From the NCBI GenBank assembly GCA_002479645.1, contig DLOO01000012.1, positions 6,464-20,834 of the forward strand: a DNA stretch of 14,371 nucleotides, read 5' to 3'. Below the pieces are notes generated by a model. That model was not told the origin of the DNA. It saw only the letters and a program-made list of their open reading frames with translations, and did no database searches. How positions within the stretch are numbered: the stretch's first letter is position 1; every line of letters starts with the position of its first letter. This document shows positions 7,250-14,371 of the stretch, one piece after another. Source of the stretch: Lachnoclostridium sp. UBA7482 (GTDB lineage Bacteria > Bacillota > Clostridia > Lachnospirales > Lachnospiraceae). The position numbers were made by a program, and so were the translations under genes.

Positions 7250-7294
7250 TTTTCAAAATCGGTTAATAATGATAGTGATACAGAATAAAAACAG

Positions 7295-7331
7295 ATGCAG
7301 GGCGTAGACGAAGCTTGGATACGCCCTGTAT
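7295..7331 (+). promoter_or_regulatory. Hairpin in the frr-uppS intergenic region
   Basis: ATGCAGGGCGTA (7295-7306) pairs with TACGCCCTGTAT (7320-7331) along 12 positions with one G-U wobble, closing a 13-nt loop that contains AAGCTT. No T-run follows, so it is not an intrinsic terminator. It lies 23 nt before the uppS ATG. It may protect the upstream mRNA, mark a processing site or modulate uppS translation. The sequence alone does not decide. Confidence 0.65.
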
Positions 7332-7354
7332 TAGTCTATGATAGAGAGGGAATT

Positions 7355-8071
7355 ATGGCAAAAGAGACTACGTATCGCGTGCCCGAGCATGTTGCCATCA
7401 TTATGGATGGAAACGGCAGATGGGCAAAAAAGCGCTTTCTTCCGCGTAATGCCGGACATGTACAGGGAAGCCGTGTCGCGGAACAAATCTGCGAAGACGC
7501 CTGGAATCTCGGAATTAAATATCTTACCATTTACGCATTTTCCACCGAAAACTGGGTACGCCCGGAGGATGAGGTTAAGGCGTTAATGAATCTTCTGCGG
7601 AAGTATATGAAGGATTCCATCGAACGAAGCAGCAAGAATAATATGCGTGTTCGCGTCATCGGAGATATTTCGCGGCTCGATGAGGACTTGCAAGAGAGTA
7701 TTCAGACGCTGGAAGCTGTTTCGGCGGAAAATACCGGACTTTGTTTTCAGGTGGCAATCAACTACGGCGGACGTGATGAAATCGTTCGTGCTGCAAGACA
7801 GCTGGCGATGGACGCGGCGGATGGAAGGATAAAGCCGGAGGAGATTACCGAGGAGCGTTTTTATACGTATTTTGATACCGGCGGTATCCCTTATCCGGAT
7901 TTGATGATTCGTACCAGCGGCGAATGCCGTACCTCGAATTTCCTGCCTTGGCAGCTTGCTTATTCGGAGTTTTATTTTACCGATGTTTTGTGGCCGGATT
8001 TTAATAAAAAAGAGCTGCAGAAGGCTATTGATTACTATAACAACAGAGAACGTCGTTTTGGCGGAGTATAA
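7355..8071 (+). CDS. uppS: Undecaprenyl diphosphate synthase (isoprenyl transferase)
   Basis: cis-Prenyltransferase that extends farnesyl diphosphate with isopentenyl diphosphate to the C55 lipid carrier for peptidoglycan and wall polymers. ATG 7355 is chosen because AGAGGG (7345-7350) lies just before it and the product then begins MAKETTYRVPEHVAIIMDGN, close to the usual short N terminus. The length is 238 aa. An upstream in-frame ATG at 7295 would add 20 residues encoded across the hairpin. Motifs are IIMDGNGRWAK with catalytic D18, YAFSTENW, FQVAINYGGRDEI, and the C-terminal RTSGECRTSNFLPWQ followed by AYSEFYFTD and LWPDF. Cysteine at ECR and proline in LPW are minor variants of the usual ExRxSNFLxWQ block. 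Its substrates come from the MEP pathway, of which dxr and ispG lie downstream. The cdsA start follows after 12 nt. Confidence 0.96.
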   Translation: MAKETTYRVPEHVAIIMDGNGRWAKKRFLPRNAGHVQGSRVAEQICEDAWNLGIKYLTIYAFSTENWVRPEDEVKALMNLLRKYMKDSIERSSKNNMRVRVIGDISRLDEDLQESIQTLEAVSAENTGLCFQVAINYGGRDEIVRAARQLAMDAADGRIKPEEITEERFYTYFDTGGIPYPDLMIRTSGECRTSNFLPWQLAYSEFYFTDVLWPDFNKKELQKAIDYYNNRERRFGGV

Positions 8072-8083
8072 GGGAGAAAATAC

Positions 8084-8887
8084 ATGTTTTGGACTCGTTT
8101 GGGCAGCGGCATTGTCCTGCTGATTATTATGTTTGCCGCCATCTTTTTTGGCGGGGACATTCTTTTTGCTCTGGTTCTTTTGACCTCATTGATTGGTATG
8201 TTTGAATTGTACCGGGTATTTCAGGTGGAGAAGAGGATTCCCGGAATGATCGGATATTTGACAGCCTGCGCGTATTTTGCATTGCTTCATGAGAAGCTTG
8301 TTGAGGATTACGGAATGATGCTGATTGCGGTGTTTTTCCTGCTTCTTATGAGCTGCTATGTGATTGGTTATCCGAAGTATACGATTAAGCAAATTATGGC
8401 TTCGTTTGCCTCCTTCTTCTATGCGGCGTTTCTTCTTGCCTGCATTTACCAAACGCGCAATATGGAGAGCGGCGCGTACCTTGTGTGGATCGTATTTATC
8501 GGTTCCTGGGGCTCGGATACCTGTGCGTATGCGGTTGGCCGTCTGCTTGGAAAGCACAAGGCATTTCCGGTTCTCAGCCCGAAAAAATCATGGGAGGGCT
8601 GTATCGGCGGTGTTGTCGGCGCGGCGCTTATCGGCTTGATTTATGCGCTTGTATTCCGTGATAAGATTGCAACGCCGATGAATCCGGTTGTGTTGATTCC
8701 GCTTGTCGCCGGTGTTTCTTCCGTATTTGCACAAATCGGTGATTTGGCTGCCTCCGCAATTAAGCGTGAAAATGATATCAAGGATTACGGTACGCTGATT
8801 CCCGGTCACGGCGGCATTATGGATCGTTTTGACAGCGTTATTTTCATTGCTCCGGCAGTTTATTACCTGCTTTGGATTTTGGGCTGA
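8084..8887 (+). CDS. cdsA: Phosphatidate cytidylyltransferase (CDP-diglyceride synthase)
   Basis: Membrane enzyme that makes CDP-diacylglycerol from phosphatidic acid and CTP, the branch point of phospholipid synthesis. It has 267 aa, with many hydrophobic segments from residue 8 onward (for example LGSGIVLLIIMFAAIFFGG). The complete family signature is at residues 224-250: S224, K227-R228, K233-D234, P240, H242-G243-G244 and D247-R248, D250. The upstream conserved blocks GSDTCAYAVGRLLGKH and LSPKKSWEG are also present. The start follows AAGGGAG, which overlaps the uppS stop. dxr follows after 21 nt. The order uppS-cdsA-dxr is widely conserved in bacteria. Confidence 0.96.
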   Translation: MFWTRLGSGIVLLIIMFAAIFFGGDILFALVLLTSLIGMFELYRVFQVEKRIPGMIGYLTACAYFALLHEKLVEDYGMMLIAVFFLLLMSCYVIGYPKYTIKQIMASFASFFYAAFLLACIYQTRNMESGAYLVWIVFIGSWGSDTCAYAVGRLLGKHKAFPVLSPKKSWEGCIGGVVGAALIGLIYALVFRDKIATPMNPVVLIPLVAGVSSVFAQIGDLAASAIKRENDIKDYGTLIPGHGGIMDRFDSVIFIAPAVYYLLWILG

Positions 8888-8908
8888 TTTTACAAATGCG
8901 AGGGTTCT

Positions 8909-10072
8909 ATGAGACATTTAACGATTCTTGGTTCTACCGGTTCCATCGGAACGCAGACGCTGAATATTGTTCGTGCTTACCGTTCGGAATTTGAGGTAGA
9001 AGCGTTAGCGGCAAAGGGCAGTGTGGACGCAATGGAAAAGCAGGTTCGTGAATTTCTGCCGAAGATGGTTTGTATGTACGACGAGCAGGCGGCGGAGGAC
9101 TTGCGCGTTCGGCTGGCAGATTTGCCGATTAAGGTAGCTGCCGGAATGGACGGTCTGATTGCCTGCGTGACGACGCCTGAGACGGATATGGTTGTGACGG
9201 CAATGGTTGGAATGATCGGCCTTCTGCCTACGGTTGCGGCAATCCATGCAGGAAAAGATATTGCGCTTGCAAACAAAGAAACGCTGGTTACGGCAGGTCA
9301 CCTGATTATGCCGTTAATCAGGGAAAAGGGTGTGGCGCTGCTTCCGGTTGACAGTGAGCACTCGGCGATTTTCCAATCGCTGCAGGGTCTTCCGTATCAC
9401 AATTCCGTGGCTGACGGTAATCCGCAGATTGCAAGGATTCTGCTTACGGCTTCGGGCGGACCGTTTCGCGGAAAGACTTTGCGCGAAATGGCTTCCTTTA
9501 CCGCAGAGGATGCGCTTAAGCATCCGAACTGGGCAATGGGGAAGAAGATTACCATTGATTCCGCGACTATGGTAAACAAAGGTCTGGAAATGATGGAGGC
9601 GCGCTGGCTTTTCGGCGTTGCGCCGGAGCAGATTACCGTTTTGGTTCATCCGCAGAGTATTCTGCATTCCGCAGTGGAGTTTGTTGACGGTGCGGTTATC
9701 GGTCAGATGGGCGTCCCGAGTATGGAGCTTCCGATTCAGTATGCGCTGTTTTATCCCGAGCGTAAGCCGATGTACGGACATAAGCTCGATTTATTCTCTG
9801 TAGGCTCCTTGACCTTTATGGAGCCGGATTCGGTGAATTTCCCGGCATTTGCATTGGCGTCTGCCGTGATGAAAGACGGCGGCAGTCTGCCGACCGTGTA
9901 CAATGCGGCAAATGAGTGGGCGGTTGCGGAGTTTCTTGCCGGACGTATCGGATACAATGCGATTGGAGAAAATATTTTTAAGGCGGTGGAACGCCATCAG
10001 AATATTGCCTGTCCGACGATTGAGCAGATTCTCGAGGTGGAAAAAGACACCTACGCATTCTTAAAGGGTTAA
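8909..10072 (+). CDS. dxr: 1-deoxy-D-xylulose 5-phosphate reductoisomerase
   Basis: Second enzyme of the MEP isoprenoid pathway. It rearranges and reduces DXP to 2-C-methyl-D-erythritol 4-phosphate with NADPH and a divalent metal. It has 387 aa, a normal length. The N-terminal NADPH-binding loop is GSTGSIG (8-14), and LANKETLV follows. The metal ligands correspond to D148 and E150 (VDSEHSAIFQ) and E227 (NKGLEMMEARW). TASGGPFR, the flexible-loop block HPNWAMGKKITIDSATM, and HPQSILHS are all intact. The C-terminal NAANEWAV helix is present. The ribosome-binding site GAGGG (8900-8904) is 4 nt before the ATG. It lies in the same operon as ispG, a later step of the same pathway, with only rseP between. 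Confidence 0.97.
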   Translation: MRHLTILGSTGSIGTQTLNIVRAYRSEFEVEALAAKGSVDAMEKQVREFLPKMVCMYDEQAAEDLRVRLADLPIKVAAGMDGLIACVTTPETDMVVTAMVGMIGLLPTVAAIHAGKDIALANKETLVTAGHLIMPLIREKGVALLPVDSEHSAIFQSLQGLPYHNSVADGNPQIARILLTASGGPFRGKTLREMASFTAEDALKHPNWAMGKKITIDSATMVNKGLEMMEARWLFGVAPEQITVLVHPQSILHSAVEFVDGAVIGQMGVPSMELPIQYALFYPERKPMYGHKLDLFSVGSLTFMEPDSVNFPAFALASAVMKDGGSLPTVYNAANEWAVAEFLAGRIGYNAIGENIFKAVERHQNIACPTIEQILEVEKDTYAFLKG

Positions 10073-10125
10073 TGAGTTCTGTTTGTTGTCCGCAATAGGC
10101 AGGAGAAAGGATTTTGTAAGTCAAC

Positions 10126-11439
10126 ATGAGCAGTTTTTTTAACATTCTTCTTGCAATCGTTATGATCAGCATCGTGATTATATTTCACGAATTCGGTCAT
10201 TTTCTTTTGGCAAAATTAAACGGAATTGAGGTTGTGGAGTTCTCTCTCGGGATGGGTCCCAGACTCTTAAGCAGAAAATTCGGGAAAACCCGTTACAGCC
10301 TGAAGCTTCTGCCGTTAGGCGGTTCCTGTCAGATGTTAGGAGAGGATGAGGGAAACGATGAGCCCGGCTCTTTTAACAGCAAAACGGTATGGCAGAGAAT
10401 CAGTGTTGTATTTGCCGGACCGTTCTTTAACTTTATCCTGGCGTTTGCATTTTCCGCAGTCATTATCGGCTATCTCGGAATTGACAGACCGTATATTACC
10501 GCGGTCAATGAGGACGTGGCGGCGCAGGTGGATTTGCAGCCCGGCGATGTGATACGCGGATTTGATCGTCACAGGATTGATTTCGGACATGAAATGTCCC
10601 TGTATGAGCAGCTGGACGGGGTGAACGAAAAGCAGGTGGAGCTGCTGATTGAGCGTGACGGCAAAGAAGTGACGGTAAAATACAAGCCGGTTCATGTGCA
10701 GAGATATTACCTCGGGATTGTTTATACGGCAGGAGAGGATCTGAAGGAACCCATGAAGCTTTCGGATATCTCGCGGGACGGAGCTGCGGAAGCGGCAGGA
10801 CTTAAAGTAGGGGATATCATTACGGGAATTAACGGAACCGCGATTGCTTCCGGAGAGGATTTTTCCAAGTATGTAGAGGAACATCCGCTCGATGGTTCCG
10901 AAGTAACGCTTACCTATGAACGGGACGGCAGGAAGGAAAGTGTCAAGCTGAAGCCCAATTTTTCCGACACCTACGCACTTGGCGTCAGCTACAACGTCTA
11001 TGCAAGAGAAAAGCAATCGGTATGGGGTGTTGTCAAGTACAGTGCATTGGAAGTGAAGTATTGGATTAAGGCAACGGTCAAGAGCCTTGTCTATATGCTG
11101 CGCGGTAAGGCGTCCACGAAGGATATCGGCGGACCGGTTCGTGTTGTCAGTGAGATGAGTAACGTTGTGGAAGAAAGCTACGCAACCGACGGCGCTATCT
11201 ATGCGATACTCAATCTTCTGAATTGGGCTATTTTGCTGAGCGCAAATCTTGGGGTAATGAATCTTCTTCCGATTCCCGCACTGGATGGCGGAAGGCTTCT
11301 CTTCTTTATTATCGAGGTAATTCGCGGGAAGAAGATGGACCCGGACAAAGAAGGCTTTATCCACATGATTGGTTTTGTTCTTTTGATGATTCTGATGGTA
11401 TTTATATTCTTTAATGACATCCGAAATCTGATTCACTGA
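10126..11439 (+). CDS. rseP: Site-2 zinc metalloprotease, RseP/RasP family, with two PDZ-like domains
   Basis: Intramembrane protease of the S2P family. Relatives cleave anti-sigma factors, remnant signal peptides and cell-division proteins within the membrane. It has 437 aa. HEFGH at residues 21-25 gives the catalytic glutamate (E22) and two zinc ligands in the first membrane helix. The third ligand is D387 in NLLPIPALDGG. A second helix spans about 93-116, and a last one precedes the C terminus. Between them are two PDZ-like repeats, each with a GD-I core: about 128-190 (LQPGDVIRGF) and about 216-285 (LKVGDIITGI). An in-frame TAA at 10117-10119 rules out an earlier start. The nearest purine-rich sites (AGGAG 10101, AAAGGA 10106) are 14 nt or more from the ATG, which is long. 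No substrate is encoded nearby. Confidence 0.95.
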   Translation: MSSFFNILLAIVMISIVIIFHEFGHFLLAKLNGIEVVEFSLGMGPRLLSRKFGKTRYSLKLLPLGGSCQMLGEDEGNDEPGSFNSKTVWQRISVVFAGPFFNFILAFAFSAVIIGYLGIDRPYITAVNEDVAAQVDLQPGDVIRGFDRHRIDFGHEMSLYEQLDGVNEKQVELLIERDGKEVTVKYKPVHVQRYYLGIVYTAGEDLKEPMKLSDISRDGAAEAAGLKVGDIITGINGTAIASGEDFSKYVEEHPLDGSEVTLTYERDGRKESVKLKPNFSDTYALGVSYNVYAREKQSVWGVVKYSALEVKYWIKATVKSLVYMLRGKASTKDIGGPVRVVSEMSNVVEESYATDGAIYAILNLLNWAILLSANLGVMNLLPIPALDGGRLLFFIIEVIRGKKMDPDKEGFIHMIGFVLLMILMVFIFFNDIRNLIH

Positions 11440-11453
11440 ATTATTTGATAGGC

Positions 11454-11459
11454 AGGAGG
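11454..11459 (+). promoter_or_regulatory. Ribosome-binding site fixing the ispG start
   Basis: AGGAGG is 7 nt before ATG 11467 but only 1 nt before an in-frame GTG at 11461, which is too close for initiation. The ATG is therefore taken as the start. Confidence 0.82.
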
Positions 11460-11466
11460 CGTGTCC

Positions 11467-12525
11467 ATGGGAAGAAATCATACAAAAACGATTCAAATCG
11501 GGAATCGGGTTATCGGAGGAGGCAATCCGATTCTGATTCAGTCGATGTGCAATACCCGAACCGAGGACGCGGCGGCGACCGCTGCACAGATTCAGGAGCT
11601 GACGAAGGCGGGGTGTGAGATTATCCGTGTTGCGGTTCCGACAATGGAGGCTGCGGCAGCCATCCGCGAAATCAAAAAGCAGATTTCCATTCCGTTGGTT
11701 GCGGATATTCATTTTGATTATCGTCTTGCGATTGCGTCGATGGAGGCAGGCGCGGATAAGATTCGCATCAATCCGGGCAATATCGGCTCCGGGGAGCGTA
11801 TCCGGGCAGTAGTGGAAAAAGCAAAGGAATATCAGGTGCCGATTCGTATCGGGGTAAATTCCGGCTCTCTGGAGAAGGACATTATCGAAAAATACGGTCA
11901 TGTGACCGCAGAGGGTCTGGTGGAAAGCGCACTGGACAAAGTACATATGCTGGAAAGCTTAGATTTTGATCAGATTGTCATCAGTATCAAATCTTCCGAT
12001 GTCTGTATGGCTGTTAAGGCGCATGAGATACTTTCTCAGGCAACGGATTATCCGCTCCATGTAGGGATTACGGAGGCAGGTTCCGTATTTGCCGGGAATA
12101 TTAAGTCTGCAATCGGTATCGGTACGATTTTGTATCAGGGAATCGGCGACACCATCCGTGTATCGTTGACGGACGACCCGGTGGAGGAGATTCGTTCCGC
12201 AAAGCTGATTTTACGTACCCTGGGACTCCGAAAGGGCGGCGTTACTCTGGTTTCGTGTCCGACCTGCGGACGCACGCAGATTGATTTGATCGGTCTTGCG
12301 AAGCAGGTAGAGAAGATGGTTGAACAGTACCCGATGGATATCAAGGTTGCCGTTATGGGGTGTGTCGTAAACGGTCCCGGAGAAGCAAAGGAAGCGGATC
12401 TGGGAATTGCGGGAGGAAACGGAGAAGGACTCCTGTTCCGAAAAGGGGAGATTCTTCGGAAGGTACCGGAGAGCGAGCTGCTTTCCGAACTAAAGAAAGA
12501 GTTGGATCAATATGAAGTTATTTGA
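11467..12525 (+). CDS. ispG: 4-hydroxy-3-methylbut-2-enyl diphosphate synthase (flavodoxin/ferredoxin dependent)
   Basis: [4Fe-4S] enzyme of the MEP pathway that converts MEcPP to HMBPP, the penultimate step to isopentenyl diphosphate. It has 352 aa from ATG 11467, which is the shorter bacterial form without the plant insert. The N-terminal TIM barrel shows NPILIQSMCNT and PLVADIHFDYRLA, then RINPGNIG and RIGVNSGSLE. The cluster ligands are C264 and C267 (SCPTCGR), C299 (MGCVVNGPGEA) and E306. They lie at a constant offset of 6 from E. coli C270, C273, C305 and E312. The last 14 nt overlap the start of polC in another frame, so translation of the two may be coupled. Confidence 0.97.
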   Translation: MGRNHTKTIQIGNRVIGGGNPILIQSMCNTRTEDAAATAAQIQELTKAGCEIIRVAVPTMEAAAAIREIKKQISIPLVADIHFDYRLAIASMEAGADKIRINPGNIGSGERIRAVVEKAKEYQVPIRIGVNSGSLEKDIIEKYGHVTAEGLVESALDKVHMLESLDFDQIVISIKSSDVCMAVKAHEILSQATDYPLHVGITEAGSVFAGNIKSAIGIGTILYQGIGDTIRVSLTDDPVEEIRSAKLILRTLGLRKGGVTLVSCPTCGRTQIDLIGLAKQVEKMVEQYPMDIKVAVMGCVVNGPGEAKEADLGIAGGNGEGLLFRKGEILRKVPESELLSELKKELDQYEVI

Positions 12526-14371
12526 TGTGTTTGCGGGACTGAATACGGACGGACGTCTGGAACGTGCCTTTGAGGAAGTGGAGATTGAGAAAATAACCAC
12601 TTCAAAGGGCAAGGAACGGATCAATGTCTGCGTTTCGAGCAAATCCATATTACGGCAGGTTGATTTGTTGAATATGGAGCGGGAACTGACGTCACAGTTT
12701 TTTTATGATGCAGGCAGGAAGGTAACGATTGTGCCGGAATACCGCCTGAACGCTCCGGATACCCTGCAGGAAAAATATCAGATTTGCCAGCCGTATCTGG
12801 TGGAGGAGCTGGCGCTTCATAATCACTTGGACGCAGTGATTATGGAGCATCCGACGGTATCCTTTGAGGGACATCGGATGACGATCACCTTAGCAGATTC
12901 TTCGGTAGCCAGGTCGCGTGAAAATGACTTGGCTCAGTTTTTAGTCAGTCGGATGCGGCTGTACTGGCAGGAGGATATTTCTGTTCAGTTTGCATACGAA
13001 GAGCCGAAGAAGGTTGCTGCCCAAGGCGGGGATGTATTTGACTACGAAGAATTCCTGCAGAAGGTACGAAGAGAAAAGGCAGAGAAGGCAAGAGGGGGAA
13101 GGGAAGCCGGACAGGACGGAAAACCGCGGGATTTGCAGACGCCGAAGAAAGACCCGGAGAGGGTCGCAAAGCCGACGAAAAATCCCGAGGAACGCAAATT
13201 CCGAAAGAAGCTGCCGGACGATCCGGACAGTATTTACGGCAAGCCGTTTGAAGGGGAATTGACGCCGATTTGCGATATTCAGGATGAAATCGGTGAGGTC
13301 GTCATTCATGGTAAGATTATCAAATGTGAGGAACGAGAGCTGCGAAACGAAAAGATGCTTCTCAGCATTTATGTCACGGATTTTACCGATACGATCAGCA
13401 TGAAGCTGTTCCTGCGTAAGGATGGCTATGCCGAGATGAAGGCGAACTTCCGGGAAGGGGCGTTTATCCGGTTAAAGGGTCTGGCGGTATACGATAAGTT
13501 TGACCATGAGATTACGATTGGTTCCATTGTCGGAATTAAGAAGGAAAAGGACTTTACGGTGAAGCGTAAGGATCTGTCGCCCGTAAAGCGCGTGGAGCTG
13601 CATTGTCATACGCAGATGAGCGATATGGATGCGGTTGTCAACACGAAAAAGCTGGTGAATACCGCTTTTGCGTGGGGACATCCGGGCATTGCAATTACCG
13701 ACCACGGTGTTGTTCAGTCGTTTGTGGATGCTTCCCATGCCATTGATAAGAAGAAGTTTGCCGACGATCCGGAGATGACGGCACGTTTTAAGGACTTCAA
13801 AATCATCTACGGTATGGAAGGCTATATTGTCGACGACGAGGCGGAGACAAAGGAGGACGGGAGTCCGCTTGACCTCGAAGAGGACAAGGAGATTATTCGT
13901 AAGCTGAGGAGCTACCACATCATCCTTCTGTGTAAAAATGATATCGGCCGAATTAACCTGTACCGACTGACGTCGCTTTCTCATTTGGAATATTTTTCGA
14001 GAAGACCGAAGATTCCGAAGAGTCTTTTGCGCAAATACCGCGAGGGGCTGATTGTCGGTTCGGCATGTGAAGCGGGCGAGTTGTTCCAGGCGGTTTTGCA
14101 TAAAAAGACCGGTGCGGATTTGCAGCGTATTTTGGATTTTTATGACTATTATGAAGTGCAGCCGACCGGAAATAACAACTTCATGATTCGTGATGAGAAT
14201 TTGCCGGATATCACATCCGAGCAGGATTTGATTGAATTGAATAAGCGAGTTATTTATCTGGCGGAAGAGCAGAACAAACTCTGCGTGGCTACGTGCGACG
14301 TACATTTCCAAGACCCCGAGGATGAGATCTACCGACGTATTATTATGGCAGGCAAAGGCTTTGCGGATGCG
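12512..14371 (+). CDS. polC: DNA polymerase III alpha subunit PolC, 3'-truncated by window edge, lacking the usual exonuclease insert
   Basis: Main replicative DNA polymerase of low-GC Gram-positives; the window shows its first 620 codons. ATG 12512 overlaps the ispG end by 14 nt. The N terminus MKLFDVFAGL matches PolC proteins, though the ribosome-binding site is weak. The order is an N-terminal domain (about 1-175), a charged, probably disordered linker (about 180-245), an OB fold (about 261-350) and the PHP domain. PHP part one has HCHTQMSDMDA (H364, H366, D373), GHPGIAITDHG (H390, D397, H398) and IIYGMEGYIVDD ending at 442. PHP part two starts at 467 (SYHIILLCKND), with LSHLEYF, GSACEAGELF and ATCDVHF (593-599). 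In normal PolC an exonuclease of about 160-180 residues with a DxETTG motif separates these parts. Here only residues 443-466 do. The polymerase core is outside the window. Confidence 0.95.
   Translation, partial: MKLFDVFAGLNTDGRLERAFEEVEIEKITTSKGKERINVCVSSKSILRQVDLLNMERELTSQFFYDAGRKVTIVPEYRLNAPDTLQEKYQICQPYLVEELALHNHLDAVIMEHPTVSFEGHRMTITLADSSVARSRENDLAQFLVSRMRLYWQEDISVQFAYEEPKKVAAQGGDVFDYEEFLQKVRREKAEKARGGREAGQDGKPRDLQTPKKDPERVAKPTKNPEERKFRKKLPDDPDSIYGKPFEGELTPICDIQDEIGEVVIHGKIIKCEERELRNEKMLLSIYVTDFTDTISMKLFLRKDGYAEMKANFREGAFIRLKGLAVYDKFDHEITIGSIVGIKKEKDFTVKRKDLSPVKRVELHCHTQMSDMDAVVNTKKLVNTAFAWGHPGIAITDHGVVQSFVDASHAIDKKKFADDPEMTARFKDFKIIYGMEGYIVDDEAETKEDGSPLDLEEDKEIIRKLRSYHIILLCKNDIGRINLYRLTSLSHLEYFSRRPKIPKSLLRKYREGLIVGSACEAGELFQAVLHKKTGADLQRILDFYDYYEVQPTGNNNFMIRDENLPDITSEQDLIELNKRVIYLAEEQNKLCVATCDVHFQDPEDEIYRRIIMAGKGFADA

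Noticed and set aside
7203..7250. TTGACA (7203) and TATAAT (7245) at the end of frr
   Set aside because: Each is a perfect hexamer, but they are 36 nt apart. The coding sequence explains all of the TTGACA and nearly all of the TATAAT, so they cannot form one promoter.
7315..7342. Promoter-like TTGGAT - 16 nt - TATGAT ahead of uppS
   Set aside because: Transcription would start inside the uppS ribosome-binding site, leaving no leader. It also overlaps the hairpin, so the resemblance is probably accidental.
10336..11946. Long open frame of 536 codons on the - strand across rseP and ispG
   Set aside because: It lies antisense to two clear conserved genes and its translation shows no recognisable domain. 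Its openness follows from the codon bias of the + strand genes.
13472..14311. 279-codon open frame on the - strand opposite polC
   Set aside because: It is antisense to conserved OB-fold and PHP blocks of PolC and shows no recognisable domain.

Overview
The window looks like chromosome of an anaerobic Firmicute, most likely class Clostridia and probably Lachnospiraceae. The grounds are a pyruvate formate-lyase pair, a sugar ABC transporter of the kind common in gut and rumen clostridia, a Gram-positive PolC replicase, and the conserved order pyrH-frr-uppS-cdsA-dxr-rseP-ispG-polC. All thirteen genes lie on the + strand. The family assignment rests on remembered protein families and gene order, not on a search.

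Region 1 (1-2300) is a fermentation operon. The 3' two thirds of pflB (pyruvate formate-lyase) is followed 3 nt later by pflA, the radical-SAM enzyme that installs its glycyl radical. A GC-rich hairpin closes the unit.

Region 2 (2300-5865) is a CUT1-type carbohydrate importer: a lipoprotein binding protein and two inner-membrane permeases, with no ATPase gene. A good sigma-A-type promoter and a perfect 9-bp dyad precede the binding-protein gene. A strong hairpin without a T-run separates it from the permeases and probably makes it the most abundant product. A classical terminator ends the unit.

Region 3 (5866-14371) is a housekeeping operon. It starts from an extended -10 promoter with an exact 14-bp tandem repeat just upstream. 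It encodes UMP kinase, ribosome recycling factor, undecaprenyl diphosphate synthase, CDP-diglyceride synthase, DXP reductoisomerase, a site-2 protease, the [4Fe-4S] enzyme IspG and the N-terminal 620 residues of PolC. Dxr and IspG are MEP-pathway steps that supply the isoprenyl diphosphates used by UppS. CdsA feeds phospholipid synthesis and RseP cleaves membrane proteins, so the operon joins nucleotide supply, translation, envelope lipid synthesis and replication.

The most notable observation is in PolC. The 3'-5' proofreading exonuclease that normally interrupts the PHP domain is missing. The two PHP halves are joined by about 24 mostly charged residues, and no exonuclease motif is seen in any of the 620 residues present. 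No CRISPR array, insertion sequence, phage gene or structural RNA gene was seen.
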